Source of the DNA: an uncultured Desulfuromonadales bacterium
Lineage (GTDB): Bacteria > Desulfobacterota > Desulfuromonadia > Geobacterales > Pseudopelobacteraceae
Assembly: GCA_903868145.1 (NCBI GenBank)
Contig: CAIPTY010000020.1
Span: 1 to 36,583, forward strand
Length of the DNA stretch: 36,583 bases
Direction: 5' to 3'
Both the position numbers and the translations under genes were made by a program. This document shows, in pieces, positions 25,549 through 33,071 of this stretch; within the stretch, counting starts at the first letter, position 1, and each line of letters begins with the position of its first letter. The notes below the pieces were generated by a model that saw only the letters and a list, made by a program, of their open reading frames with translations, was not told where the DNA came from and did no database searches.

Positions 25549-26415
25549 TCATTCTCTTACCCCTGCTTCCAAAAACCCCTGTTTCAGCCTCATAATCTTG
25601 GTCAGTATCTCATCAGATTTATCGTGAGTACGTGTGTTCCCGGCCATATCCTGCACAAGACGATAACGCTGCTGATCTCCTGTTTCAGCTTCCAGAATTT
25701 CCAATATTGCTGTTCCGGTTGCTTCATCCGCAATAGCCGCCATGTCACGTCCCAACAATCTGGTTCCAGCCAAGACAAGATCAAAGCCCTCCATTTGAAG
25801 CAGTTCAACTTCATTATCAAACAAGCGATCCTCGTTACCAGCCTCTGCGTAATGTTCCATAAAGAACAGTAAATCCTCTGCATCCTTTGAACGTACTGGA
25901 TATCGGTCATTCCAGGAGATAATCTTCATCAACGCCATACCCGGAATGGTCGGCACTTTAACATCCAGCACTGGAGCGTCACTCAAACGGACATTCATTC
26001 CATATTGATACGCTTCCTTGAAGCCCATGATATTCATGATAACCTGCTGGTCGGGTGGCCAGCTGATAGTTTTGCCTTCTGGGCTGACATCACCAAACGG
26101 CACAATATCGACAGGGAATCTCCCGAACTTCAGCCGGTACGGTTCTTTTGTCGCCTTAAATCTTCCAGTTGCAACCAATGCTTTTGACAGCTTCTGGAAT
26201 TCATCCCAGCCGTCAACCTCAACACCGATATCAAGATCACGGGTGGCTCGATCCGTTCTGATGGTGTGGCAATGGTTCAACACGATATCGCGAGCCGTCG
26301 CGCCGACCACAAAGAAGAGAATCCCAAGAGCTGAAGCCTCCTGATGAATTATCTTCAGAATATCCAGAATTACGAGATCAATCTTCTCTGATAAGTTGAA
26401 CGATATGTTCGTCAT
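25549..26415 (-). CDS. AbiEii/AbiGii-type nucleotidyltransferase toxin
   Basis: About 288 residues from ATG 26415; a TTG at 26436 is an alternative. It has the nucleotidyltransferase fold: FVVGATARDIVL near residue 35-46, then the metal pair in TRDLDIGVEVD, and FPVDIVPFG. In type IV toxin-antitoxin systems such enzymes (AbiEii) modify RNA, as shown for the related MenT with tRNA; the activity of this one is not known. It overlaps the antitoxin gene by 38 bases, the usual coupled order with the antitoxin first. Confidence 0.87.
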   Translation of the reverse strand: MTNISFNLSEKIDLVILDILKIIHQEASALGILFFVVGATARDIVLNHCHTIRTDRATRDLDIGVEVDGWDEFQKLSKALVATGRFKATKEPYRLKFGRFPVDIVPFGDVSPEGKTISWPPDQQVIMNIMGFKEAYQYGMNVRLSDAPVLDVKVPTIPGMALMKIISWNDRYPVRSKDAEDLLFFMEHYAEAGNEDRLFDNEVELLQMEGFDLVLAGTRLLGRDMAAIADEATGTAILEILEAETGDQQRYRLVQDMAGNTRTHDKSDEILTKIMRLKQGFLEAGVRE

Positions 26416-27397
26416 AGAGTATCCGTGCTGTTTCAATATTTCGCTGGTTTCCGGTGGCCATCAGGTCTGCATAAACCAGTATAGGGTGAACTGTCTCCCC
26501 ATGCGGAACAATCGCACCCGGTTGCCAGAAACGCTGGAGCAGTTCCACATCACCTTCAGGATCTTTCTTGAGCCTGTTCTGGATAAGCACAGCCCCTTGT
26601 TTATCCTTATCAACATAGACGGTTATTGCCTGGGGCTTCAGATAGTCGGTCAGCTTTTCTGCTGCAACCTCGCCACCCCATTGTGCATTTTCCGGATTCA
26701 GCGCCGCCTTCTGCCACCATCCATCAGCACCACGATAACGCCCGATCAGCAATTTGGGGCGCAACTGCTCGGCGTAGCCGGTTATCCAGCGTTCCAGCAG
26801 TTTTTCTTTTTCTATCAATCGGATATGTCGAGCACGACCTTTGCCTGTCTCTACCAGGTAGCCAAGTTCGTTCAGTTCATTCAGCACCCAGTTCACCATG
26901 CCCAATGCAACATTTGTTTTGGCTGCAATGGCACGATAGGTTTCATTCTCCAGTCCAGGATTGCAGAGCAGGGCATAGAGAACCCGTAGCCCGGTTTGCT
27001 TGAAGGCACGGCCAACAACAGGCGCTTTTACTACTCCCTGAATCTTATTGCCTTTGATGAAGAGATACAGTGGCGGCTGGTTTATGAAACAATTACCGGC
27101 TGTGTCAATAAACTGGATATTTTCGGTACGCAGTCTGTCGGCCATATCTGCCGTTACCTGCGGGATTATCATTACACAGCGGGTCTGGTTCTTCAGCCGT
27201 CTGAACAATCCAAGCGCGGCATTGACCGCTACAGCACCCCCCTCGATAATCAGCAGCTCAAGCTTGACTACTGCTTCCGGTGTTTTCAGAAGCAGGAACT
27301 GCTTGTCTGGTGCAATTTCAAGCACCTGACCGGTCTGACGCGTAAAAGCAACAAAAGCGGTTTTTAGAATATGTTTCTGGTTGTTCGTTGTATGCAT
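26378..27397 (-). CDS. AbiEi-family antitoxin / transcription regulator
   Basis: 339 residues from ATG 27397 (a GGTGAG site precedes it; a TTG at 27412 is an alternative). A segment near residues 145-190 (AIAAKTNVALGMVNWVLNEL) is a winged helix. The C-terminus (NPILVYADLMATG…ARILYDEHI, described here as a region) is the AbiEi antitoxin domain. AbiEi proteins neutralise the nucleotidyltransferase toxin and repress their own promoter. Repeats over the promoter at 27417-27460 fit that role. Confidence 0.85.
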   Translation of the reverse strand: MHTTNNQKHILKTAFVAFTRQTGQVLEIAPDKQFLLLKTPEAVVKLELLIIEGGAVAVNAALGLFRRLKNQTRCVMIIPQVTADMADRLRTENIQFIDTAGNCFINQPPLYLFIKGNKIQGVVKAPVVGRAFKQTGLRVLYALLCNPGLENETYRAIAAKTNVALGMVNWVLNELNELGYLVETGKGRARHIRLIEKEKLLERWITGYAEQLRPKLLIGRYRGADGWWQKAALNPENAQWGGEVAAEKLTDYLKPQAITVYVDKDKQGAVLIQNRLKKDPEGDVELLQRFWQPGAIVPHGETVHPILVYADLMATGNQRNIETARILYDEHIVQLIRED

Positions 27398-27416
27398 GTA
27401 GCTCACCCGCAACTAA

Positions 27417-27460
27417 TGTTCATTTTCTGTGAACATATCATTTATGTGAACAAACATCAA
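27417..27460 (-). promoter_or_regulatory. AbiE promoter with operator repeats
   Basis: Minus strand TTGATG (27460-27455), 17-base spacer, TATGTT. TGTGAACA occurs at 27428-27435 (as CTGTGAACA) and 27445-27452, 17 bases apart, and TGTTCA (27417-27422) with TGAACA (27430-27435) makes an inverted repeat. The repeats cover the -10 region, which fits AbiEi autorepression. Confidence 0.6.
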
Positions 27461-27505
27461 GGCGTTTCCTGTATCTAATCACTTCAGTCAAAGCGGGGCT
27501 TCGTC

Positions 27506-28471
27506 TTAGGAATAATTCCCGACAGCAACTTTCATTTCATTTACGACTTTTTCCCGTAACCACTCCGGTTCCAGTACTTCAACATGCGAACCATGCTTCA
27601 GTATCTCCATCATGATCTCCGCTTCGTGCGAGGCAGGAATGGTACGAACCAGCGAGCCGTCATCCTGAACTATCTCTGTCTGCGCCTCATGCCACATCTC
27701 TCCCTTGATCCACCGTGACCGCTCCGGCGTGAATCGCAGTTTTACATCAAAGCTCTTCCGGTTCTGGAAGATACCAAAAGTATTCTGCAGAAACGGCTGC
27801 CATTCCTCTTTCTCGCGAATCTTGAAGGCTTCTCCCTCCACGCTGCAGAGCGAGATCCTCCCCAGCACAAAATCCCGCCAGTCGTTACGCAGATGACAGT
27901 AGGAAATCAGATGCCAGTTACCCATGTAGTTGACCATATGGTGCGGTTCTACCGTACGCATGGTGCAGTTGCTGTCGGTGGGCGAGTAGTAGCAGAAGGT
28001 GAGTAATTTGCCCTGAAGCAGGGCTGATGTAACGATCTTGAAAGTGATTGGATCGGTTGGACTGATGTTCTTCCAGCGAAAGGAGAAGGCATCCTCCGGT
28101 CTGGCTCGCCCCGGCAGGTTGGCGGACAGCAGCGAACCAAGTCTTTGGGAAACACTTCCCAGTTCATCTGCCAGAGAACCTGCAGATGCTTCTGTTATCA
28201 ATTTACGGGAAATAAGCAGAGCAAGGAGTTCTTCTTCAGAGATTTTTATTACCGGGAGTTGAAAGGTGGGGTCGGTGTAGTAATAACCTTTATGGGATTT
28301 TTCATATTCCAGAGGAGCAAGCAGACGGTCACGGAAATGATCGATGGAACGCTGGGCGGTCTTGACTGATATCTCGAAATGATCTCCCAGCTTGAATGCG
28401 TTGGGATAACGCTCGCGGCGGGCCTCATTGTCAAACCAGACAAACCGCTCCAGATAAAGCTGGTCGCCCAT
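27506..28471 (-). CDS. WYL-domain transcription regulator
   Basis: 321 residues. N-terminal DNA-binding helices (FEISVKTAQRSIDHFRDRL near residue 32-50) precede a WYL domain (VEPHHMVNYMGNWHLISY, then DWRDFVLGRI) and a C-terminal WCX-like part (VEVLEPEWLREKV). WYL proteins often control defence systems (BrxR/CapW type) by sensing a ligand or nucleic acid. ATG 28471 has GGGAGGGG upstream. It has its own promoter, between the AbiE pair and the radical SAM operon, and could control either. Its leader region is partly repeated at 30865-30908. Confidence 0.88.
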   Translation of the reverse strand: MGDQLYLERFVWFDNEARRERYPNAFKLGDHFEISVKTAQRSIDHFRDRLLAPLEYEKSHKGYYYTDPTFQLPVIKISEEELLALLISRKLITEASAGSLADELGSVSQRLGSLLSANLPGRARPEDAFSFRWKNISPTDPITFKIVTSALLQGKLLTFCYYSPTDSNCTMRTVEPHHMVNYMGNWHLISYCHLRNDWRDFVLGRISLCSVEGEAFKIREKEEWQPFLQNTFGIFQNRKSFDVKLRFTPERSRWIKGEMWHEAQTEIVQDDGSLVRTIPASHEAEIMMEILKHGSHVEVLEPEWLREKVVNEMKVAVGNYS

Positions 28472-28507
28472 GATCCCCTCCCGCCCGAATTCTCATTAAA
28501 ATCAAAA
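28464..28507. repeat. WYL leader repeat, copy 1
   Basis: About 44 bases spanning the WYL ribosome site and start codon. It matches 30865-30908 at roughly three of four positions, at the same offset from an ATG (28471 and 30872). The two copies frame the radical SAM operon. Confidence 0.6.
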
Positions 28508-28516
28508 ACTTGCAAG

Positions 28517-28545
28517 AGTATACACAATCGGATATGGGACGTCAA
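28517..28545 (-). promoter_or_regulatory. Promoter of the WYL gene
   Basis: Minus strand TTGACG (28545-28540), 17-base spacer, TATACT (28522-28517), 46 bases before ATG 28471. A strong match to the sigma-70 consensus. Confidence 0.75.
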
Positions 28546-28556
28546 ACCGAGAATGA

Positions 28557-28643
28557 TTAAAGTACAGGGGCCAGTTTTTCAGCGGATGGACTAAATGAAC
28601 TGTTGGCTTTCACCGATTGCCGATCGTCGTAGAATACTTTCAT
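28557..28643 (-). CDS. 28-codon ORF coupled to the radical SAM gene
   Basis: ATG 28643 overlaps the radical SAM stop (ATGA) and has a full AGGAGG eight bases upstream, inside the end of that gene. It begins MKVFYDDRQSVKANSS and stops at 28557. It may be a real small peptide, or the start of a longer gene cut off by rearrangement; the start reminds me of some histone-deacetylase-like amidohydrolases, which is only a recollection. No gene fitting its continuation follows. Confidence 0.45.
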   Translation of the reverse strand: MKVFYDDRQSVKANSSFSPSAEKLAPVL

Positions 28644-29908
28644 GGTTCAATCCTCCTGGTATCCCTGATGGCACAGAGATTTACCGCTCTACGGATGGAA
28701 CAGAGATGGTCGTAGGTTTCGCCGAATTCTGCCGGGTTGATCTGGTTCAGGTAATCAGCAATGTGTCCCGTCGCATGAAGTTTGTAGAGCGGGGTTTCCT
28801 GGAGTCTATTCAAAAGTTCCGGGAGTGGCCGTTCATGGATGTTGCCGTATCCCTCCTGTCCCTGCATGAGAGGACATATACCTATAGCACCGCTTGCCAG
28901 GATCCTGATGGTTGGCCATGGACGGAAGAATGCTTTGCAGCGTATCAGGGACGAATGCAATTTACTGAGTTTGAAGTCACCTTTGCGCAGATCTGCACCC
29001 CGTGCCGTGTCAACGAAGTTACTGAAAGCGTTTGTAGGATCTGAAAACATGGCTCGGAGGTCGGAGTTTTCTGCCCCGTACATTCTTCTGGAAAACGGTC
29101 GCAGGTGGCGGACGCTCTCATGGGGACGCGTAACCGCGCTTATTCGGGGGGTGAGCCCAACCCGCCTGACCTTTGCAATCCCGCTGAATATTCTTCTGTA
29201 CAAACCCTTGTGGCCTCGCCATTGGTCATGAATCTCTTCCGGGCCGTCGATACTGAAAAGAACATGAGTTATTCCGTGATTACGCATGTCCTGCATAAAT
29301 GACATATCATCGGGGTATATTACTCCGGAGGCTTCAAAGTCTCGCTGGTCAAGCCACCAACCGTTGGTATAAACCGTTGTTACGAGTGGTTGATCCCAAT
29401 CCAGACTGCAATTATGGTCTGCTATGTGTTGTGCGAGATCCAACCATCCGTTACCAAATTTTGTAACCTCCCCGCCGATAAAGTCAAAACGTCTGACCCC
29501 GATGGAAAGAAGTAAATCAGCTGTTTCCATGAGCAGGGCAATATTGGTTTCACTGCATTTCGTTATCCCGCCATTCCGGCAGTGCAGGCAGGTGAAATTG
29601 CACAATGTGGTTATCTCGTAATTTCCCTTCGTAATGTTCTGAAGTGGATTGCGTGAGTATCGGAGCAATGCTTCGTCCGGGGTCATACGTTCAGGGACTT
29701 CTTCAATCCAGTGAAGTGAAAGTAGCTGCTCTACCATGTTGCTATTACTGAGCCTGGCCAATCCTTTTTTGCACAACCCGGCCATGAGTTTTTCTCCATG
29801 GGACAGTGTGCACCAGTTATTCTGACGTTCCCGTAAGCGTTTGTGCCCGATGTTTGTGAGCATGTAGCTTTTTGAGACAGCAGCAGATGAAATGGAATCT
29901 GGATGCAC
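28640..29908 (-). CDS. Radical SAM enzyme with SPASM-like C-terminus
   Basis: 422 residues from GTG 29908, chosen because AAAGG lies upstream; the open frame runs to 30112 across the neighbouring gene, which I reject. An N-terminal roughly 90-residue helical part (winged-helix or RRE-like) precedes the radical SAM core with CNFTCLHC (CX3CX2C, for the SAM-binding 4Fe-4S cluster). The C-terminal region has further Cys residues (RCKAFF, GICPLM, DHLCSI…LCAI) and GYGNIHERPLPELL, typical of a SPASM/twitch region. Such enzymes often modify peptides. It follows two small genes in one operon and may act on one of them. The substrate is not known. Confidence 0.8.
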   Translation of the reverse strand: MHPDSISSAAVSKSYMLTNIGHKRLRERQNNWCTLSHGEKLMAGLCKKGLARLSNSNMVEQLLSLHWIEEVPERMTPDEALLRYSRNPLQNITKGNYEITTLCNFTCLHCRNGGITKCSETNIALLMETADLLLSIGVRRFDFIGGEVTKFGNGWLDLAQHIADHNCSLDWDQPLVTTVYTNGWWLDQRDFEASGVIYPDDMSFMQDMRNHGITHVLFSIDGPEEIHDQWRGHKGLYRRIFSGIAKVRRVGLTPRISAVTRPHESVRHLRPFSRRMYGAENSDLRAMFSDPTNAFSNFVDTARGADLRKGDFKLSKLHSSLIRCKAFFRPWPTIRILASGAIGICPLMQGQEGYGNIHERPLPELLNRLQETPLYKLHATGHIADYLNQINPAEFGETYDHLCSIRRAVNLCAIRDTRRIEP

Positions 29909-29939
29909 AGTATTGTTGCCCTTTTGGAATTCACAGTAA

Positions 29940-30215
29940 TCATTCAGAGCCGGAATCCTCAGGAGTGCGATGCTTGTATGCCCTCTTGACGAGCACGTCG
30001 CAGAGCGCAAGATCGAAAACGTTAGATGATGCAATCTCCTCCGAAACCCTGCTGTTGAACTCACCACGTGCTTCATCAATGTGACTCTGCATAAGGTCAA
30101 AGAAATCACCACTGTTTATGGCCTGCTTCACCGTCTTTTCCTCATACAGACCGATGTTGTCCATAACGACCCTGGCAAATCGCGTTGCTTTTTCTACATC
30201 ACTGATACGTTCCAT
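29940..30215 (-). CDS. Small helical protein in radical SAM operon
   Basis: 91 residues from ATG 30215, which follows AGGAG seven bases upstream; a GTG at 30269 overlapping the previous stop is an alternative (109 residues). It is acidic and mostly helical with no recognised domain and no cysteine motif (one Cys). It could be a partner, chaperone or precursor for the radical SAM enzyme. Confidence 0.65.
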   Translation of the reverse strand: MERISDVEKATRFARVVMDNIGLYEEKTVKQAINSGDFFDLMQSHIDEARGEFNSRVSEEIASSNVFDLALCDVLVKRAYKHRTPEDSGSE

Positions 30216-30265
30216 GATTGTGCTCCTGTTGTGTAATCCTGTTTTTAGATCACTGGATGCGGGGT

Positions 30266-30472
30266 TCACCCCCCGAGATACCTGGTCAGTGTCTCAACCA
30301 TGGTTGGGGGATGGAGCAGTCTGGAGGGAATCTTGTCTCCGCCCAGAAAGTCATTTCGCCAGGGTTGACGGTTTATCCAGTCCATCAGTGCCTGCCATCC
30401 CTGCCAGGTGGTGAAGTCCACGTCGTGGATGTTTGTGATCTGTTCCAGAAATGTCTGCTCGAAGCTCGCCAT
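30266..30472 (-). CDS. 68-residue small protein, candidate radical SAM substrate
   Basis: ATG 30472 has GGAG upstream. It contains four Trp (TWQGWQ, DWINRQPW) and ends RYLGG. The N-terminal part could be a leader helix, and the Trp-rich middle and Gly-Gly end could be a core. No family recognised. It is the first gene of the operon with the 91-residue protein and the radical SAM enzyme. Precursor status is inference. Confidence 0.6.
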   Translation of the reverse strand: MASFEQTFLEQITNIHDVDFTTWQGWQALMDWINRQPWRNDFLGGDKIPSRLLHPPTMVETLTRYLGG

Positions 30473-30554
30473 GAGTATACTCCAGTACCCGAATGTGGCC
30501 GAATCATATCAGGGTACCTACCCCATCTGGCGTCCAAGGTTTATATATATTTTA

Positions 30555-30872
30555 TCAGGCATATTTTCGGCGGGATTCAACAGAAAAAGCTCTGAGGCTT
30601 TCCGGTACTGAAAACTGCTCTTCAGAAAAAAAATAAGAAAAAAATACATGGGACGCTATCCGGGGGAGGTGCTGTGCGATCATCTGATCAAAACTAGATG
30701 CAGGAATCAGGAGATCCGGAATGGAACCAATTACACTGTGCGGGTTAGTAATACTGATGTTCGGATTTTGGGTGGAGTTTGGCCCCAGATTAGTGGCCGT
30801 TGGAAGATGGATCCGCAAAGGCAGGGTTCTTTCAGACATCATTTCACGATCACCAGTCAAAAGGCCGCCCAT
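30555..30872 (-). CDS. Orphan ORF with WYL-like start context
   Basis: 105 codons. The start region (GCGGGAG-N-GGATC-ATG-GGC) copies the WYL gene's leader, but the protein after the first residues is not WYL-like and matches nothing I recognise. It may be a spurious frame following a duplicated leader. The rest of the 30473-30960 gap holds the repeat, the palindrome at 30887-30906 and the upstream region of the phosphatase gene. Confidence 0.25.
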   Translation of the reverse strand: MGGLLTGDREMMSERTLPLRIHLPTATNLGPNSTQNPNISITNPHSVIGSIPDLLIPASSFDQMIAQHLPRIASHVFFSYFFSEEQFSVPESLRAFSVESRRKYA

Positions 30873-30908
30873 GATCCACTCCCGCTTTAATTCTCACTAG
30901 AATTAATA
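30865..30908. repeat. WYL leader repeat, copy 2
   Basis: Second copy of the segment at 28464-28507, 2401 bases away and in the same orientation. Together they frame the radical SAM operon. Confidence 0.6.
30887..30906. promoter_or_regulatory. Perfect palindrome upstream of phosphatase gene
   Basis: TTAATTCTCACTAGAATTAA has perfect eight-base arms with a CACT centre. The corresponding place in copy 1 (AATTCTCATTAAAATC) keeps only the left half. It may be a site for the WYL protein or for the phosphatase gene's regulator. Confidence 0.45.
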
Positions 30909-30960
30909 TGTATCTCGGAGGCTGCATGGTTAAGTGTGCGTTCTGCATCAGGAGGAAAAA

Positions 30961-31533
30961 GTGACTATTACTACCACCGGCGAAGACGTTCCCATTCACA
31001 TCAATACGATAACTTTGCCGGGCAATAAAGGGCAGATCGGCATGACCTTCTGTCCCGGTAAAAGCGATACTGGCAATTCAGGCGCATTCCATGATCTCGA
31101 AGGTGATCTGACTGCTATCTCACTCTGGGGTGCAGAGGCTGTCATCACTCTGCTGGAGAAATCAGAGATGGAGATGCTTGGGATAGATGATCTCCCGGTA
31201 CTCCTCAAGAGCCGGGGTATCCAGTGGCATCATCTGCCGGTGCGGGATGTGGATATACCGGATGCCCGATTTGAAGCAATGTGGCTTAAGAGCGGTGAGC
31301 AGATCAGGACCATTCTGTCACGCGGTGGGAGGATACTGTTTCACTGCCTTGGGAGAAACAACAGAGTGGGCACTGTTGCCGCAAAACTGCTGGTGGAGTT
31401 CGGGTTCAAACCGTCGCATGCCATCGATCTGGTGCGGGAAACAAGTCCCGGTACGATTGACACTTATGATCAGGAGCAGTATGTCATAAAGCTGAGGAAG
31501 TGGCCGAAGATACGGGATGAACAGTTACAGTGA
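30961..31533 (+). CDS. Dual-specificity (CDKN3-like) protein phosphatase
   Basis: 190 residues from GTG 30961, which follows AGGAGG. The signature HCLGRNNR fits HCX5R of cysteine phosphatases, and an upstream PVRDVDIPD offers the general-acid Asp. The family is the CDKN3/DSP type, often found in bacterial operons of unclear role. Substrate (protein or nucleotide/RNA 5' end) is not readable. It starts the plus-strand block ending with rtcB and cca. Confidence 0.8.
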   Translation: MTITTTGEDVPIHINTITLPGNKGQIGMTFCPGKSDTGNSGAFHDLEGDLTAISLWGAEAVITLLEKSEMEMLGIDDLPVLLKSRGIQWHHLPVRDVDIPDARFEAMWLKSGEQIRTILSRGGRILFHCLGRNNRVGTVAAKLLVEFGFKPSHAIDLVRETSPGTIDTYDQEQYVIKLRKWPKIRDEQLQ

Positions 31534-31573
31534 GTAGACGCGGACTGGCGCTATTCTGGCAGGATTGCGCAGA

Positions 31574-31735
31574 TGTATCTATGGTGAAAGGGGTAAACAT
31601 TATATCGAGGTTCACCACAAGAATCCTATTCATTCCTTTGAAGGCCATGAACAGCAAATAAACCCAAAAACAGACCTTGTAACTGAATGCTCAAACTGCC
31701 ATAGAATGCTGCATAGAAAAGCTGGCAATTTATAG
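31574..31735 (+). pseudogene. HNH endonuclease remnant
   Basis: Only the C-terminal part of a McrA-type HNH domain is left: YIEVHHKNPI, then NPKTDLVTECSNCHRMLHRK to a TAG at 31735. The upstream frame stops at 31537 with no start codon, so the rest of the gene is missing. It is too short for the main ORF scan of a gene. It probably is a leftover restriction gene. Confidence 0.75.
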
Positions 31736-31895
31736 ACCATTGGGGAACTCAAAGACATCTTTATCACTTTTAGAAGAACATGGAGTGAATCATGAACGGT
31801 TACAACATCGATCGATTTAACTTTGATACACATCGGATGTGGCATGAATAAAATCATCAAGTTGCAGTTTCCTGACGGGAGTGGAGGAGCTGACC
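31736..31895 (+). other. Gap with tiny ORF upstream of rtcB
   Basis: Holds a 19-codon ORF (ATG 31792 to 31851, with GGAG upstream) and a second 19-codon ORF (ATG 31844) that overlaps the rtcB start in another frame. Neither is convincing as a gene. The 31844 ORF could affect translation of rtcB. Confidence 0.25.
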
Positions 31896-33069
31896 ATGTT
31901 TGACCTGCAGAAAAACGAATGCCCGGTGCAGATACACGCAGACAGCCTTGATCCGGTTGCCACCGAACAGGTGAAATTGATCGCTCATCACCCTGCGTTA
32001 CACGGTCTTATATCAATCATGCCAGACGCACACGCCGGAGCTGGCTGCGTCATTGGTTTTACCGGCAAATTCCGGCAGGCTGTCATACCCAACATTGTTG
32101 GCGTAGACATCGGTTGTGGTGTGGCATCCGTTCCACTTTCCGGAATACAGAAGATCGACTTCCCGGGACTGGACCAGTTTATCCGTGAGCGAATTCCACT
32201 GGGTATGAATCAAAGGGAGGATGCTGCTTTCTTTGAAACGGCTCCAGCACCGGATAATCTGAAAAAGACCGCCCGTTCCCTCTGTGTGCATACGGAAGAT
32301 GACTTTTACAAGGGAGAGAAGATCGGCAGACATCTCCCCCCGCTTATGCAGCTTGGCACTCTCGGCGGCGGCAACCATTTCATTGAGATAGGGCAATCTG
32401 AAAATGATGGCAGTTACCGTCTGATCGTTCATTCAGGTTCGCGTAATCTGGGGAAACGGATAGCGGAACACTTTCAGGAAATGGCGGCAAGCATAACCAG
32501 ACAGATGGGAATGACCGTACCAAAAGGCATGGAATACCTGCCGTTATCAGCAGGTGGAGACCGTTACATGCACTGGGCAACAATTGCTCAGGCATACGCC
32601 CGCTACAACAGACGATTCATGCTGGCCGCTATCCTTGAATTCTTCGAACTGAAATACGATGAGTCACAGATCGCACAACTATATTGCCGAGAAGGATCAG
32701 GTAATCCGCAAGGGTGCCATATCCGCTCACGAAGGAGAACAGGTCATCATTCCGCTCAATATGTCTGACGGCATCATCATCGGAGTCGGCAAGGGGAATA
32801 CCAGCTACAACAAATCAGCTCCCCATGGTGCAGGTCGTAATCACAGTCGCAAAGAGATGTTCCGCAAATTGGACAAAGGCGAGTACAGTCTGGAAGATTT
32901 CAGCAAGTCCATGCAGGGTGTGTTCTCGACATCCATCAACAGAGAGACCTTTGACGAGAGCAAGTTTGCCTATAAAGACCCGGTAGTGATCGAGAAATAT
33001 CTGCTGGAGACGGTAACAGTCACGGACAAGCTGAAGCCGGTGTACAACCTGAAGGCGTCTGGGGAGTAA
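31896..33069 (+). pseudogene. rtcB: RtcB-type RNA ligase, frameshifted
   Basis: ATG 31896 has GGAGG upstream. The first frame has the RtcB metal-binding and active-site segments: MPDAHAG, GVDIGCGVAS, GTLGGGNHFIE, HSGSRNLGK. Near 32658-32685 the protein continues in the +1 frame (SHNYIAEKDQVIRKGAISAHEG) to 33069, with SAPHGAGR carrying the His that is guanylylated in RtcB enzymes. Total about 391 codons. A loss of about five bases (or gain of one) would explain it. If real, the enzyme is inactive since the two parts are both needed; it could also be a sequencing error. RtcB seals RNA ends with 2',3'-cyclic phosphate. Confidence 0.85.
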
Positions 33070-33071
33070 GA

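Noticed and set aside
28595-29044. A 149-codon plus-strand ORF
   Set aside because: Antisense shadow of the radical SAM gene.
29731-29943. A 70-codon ORF with ATGA overlap to the 91-residue gene
   Set aside because: It overlaps the radical SAM N-terminus in another frame, and its composition looks like noise. The radical SAM frame gives a sensible N-terminal domain from GTG 29908.
31792-31851. A 19-codon ORF with a ribosome site upstream of rtcB
   Set aside because: Too short, no family, and no other support; noted only as a possible leader.
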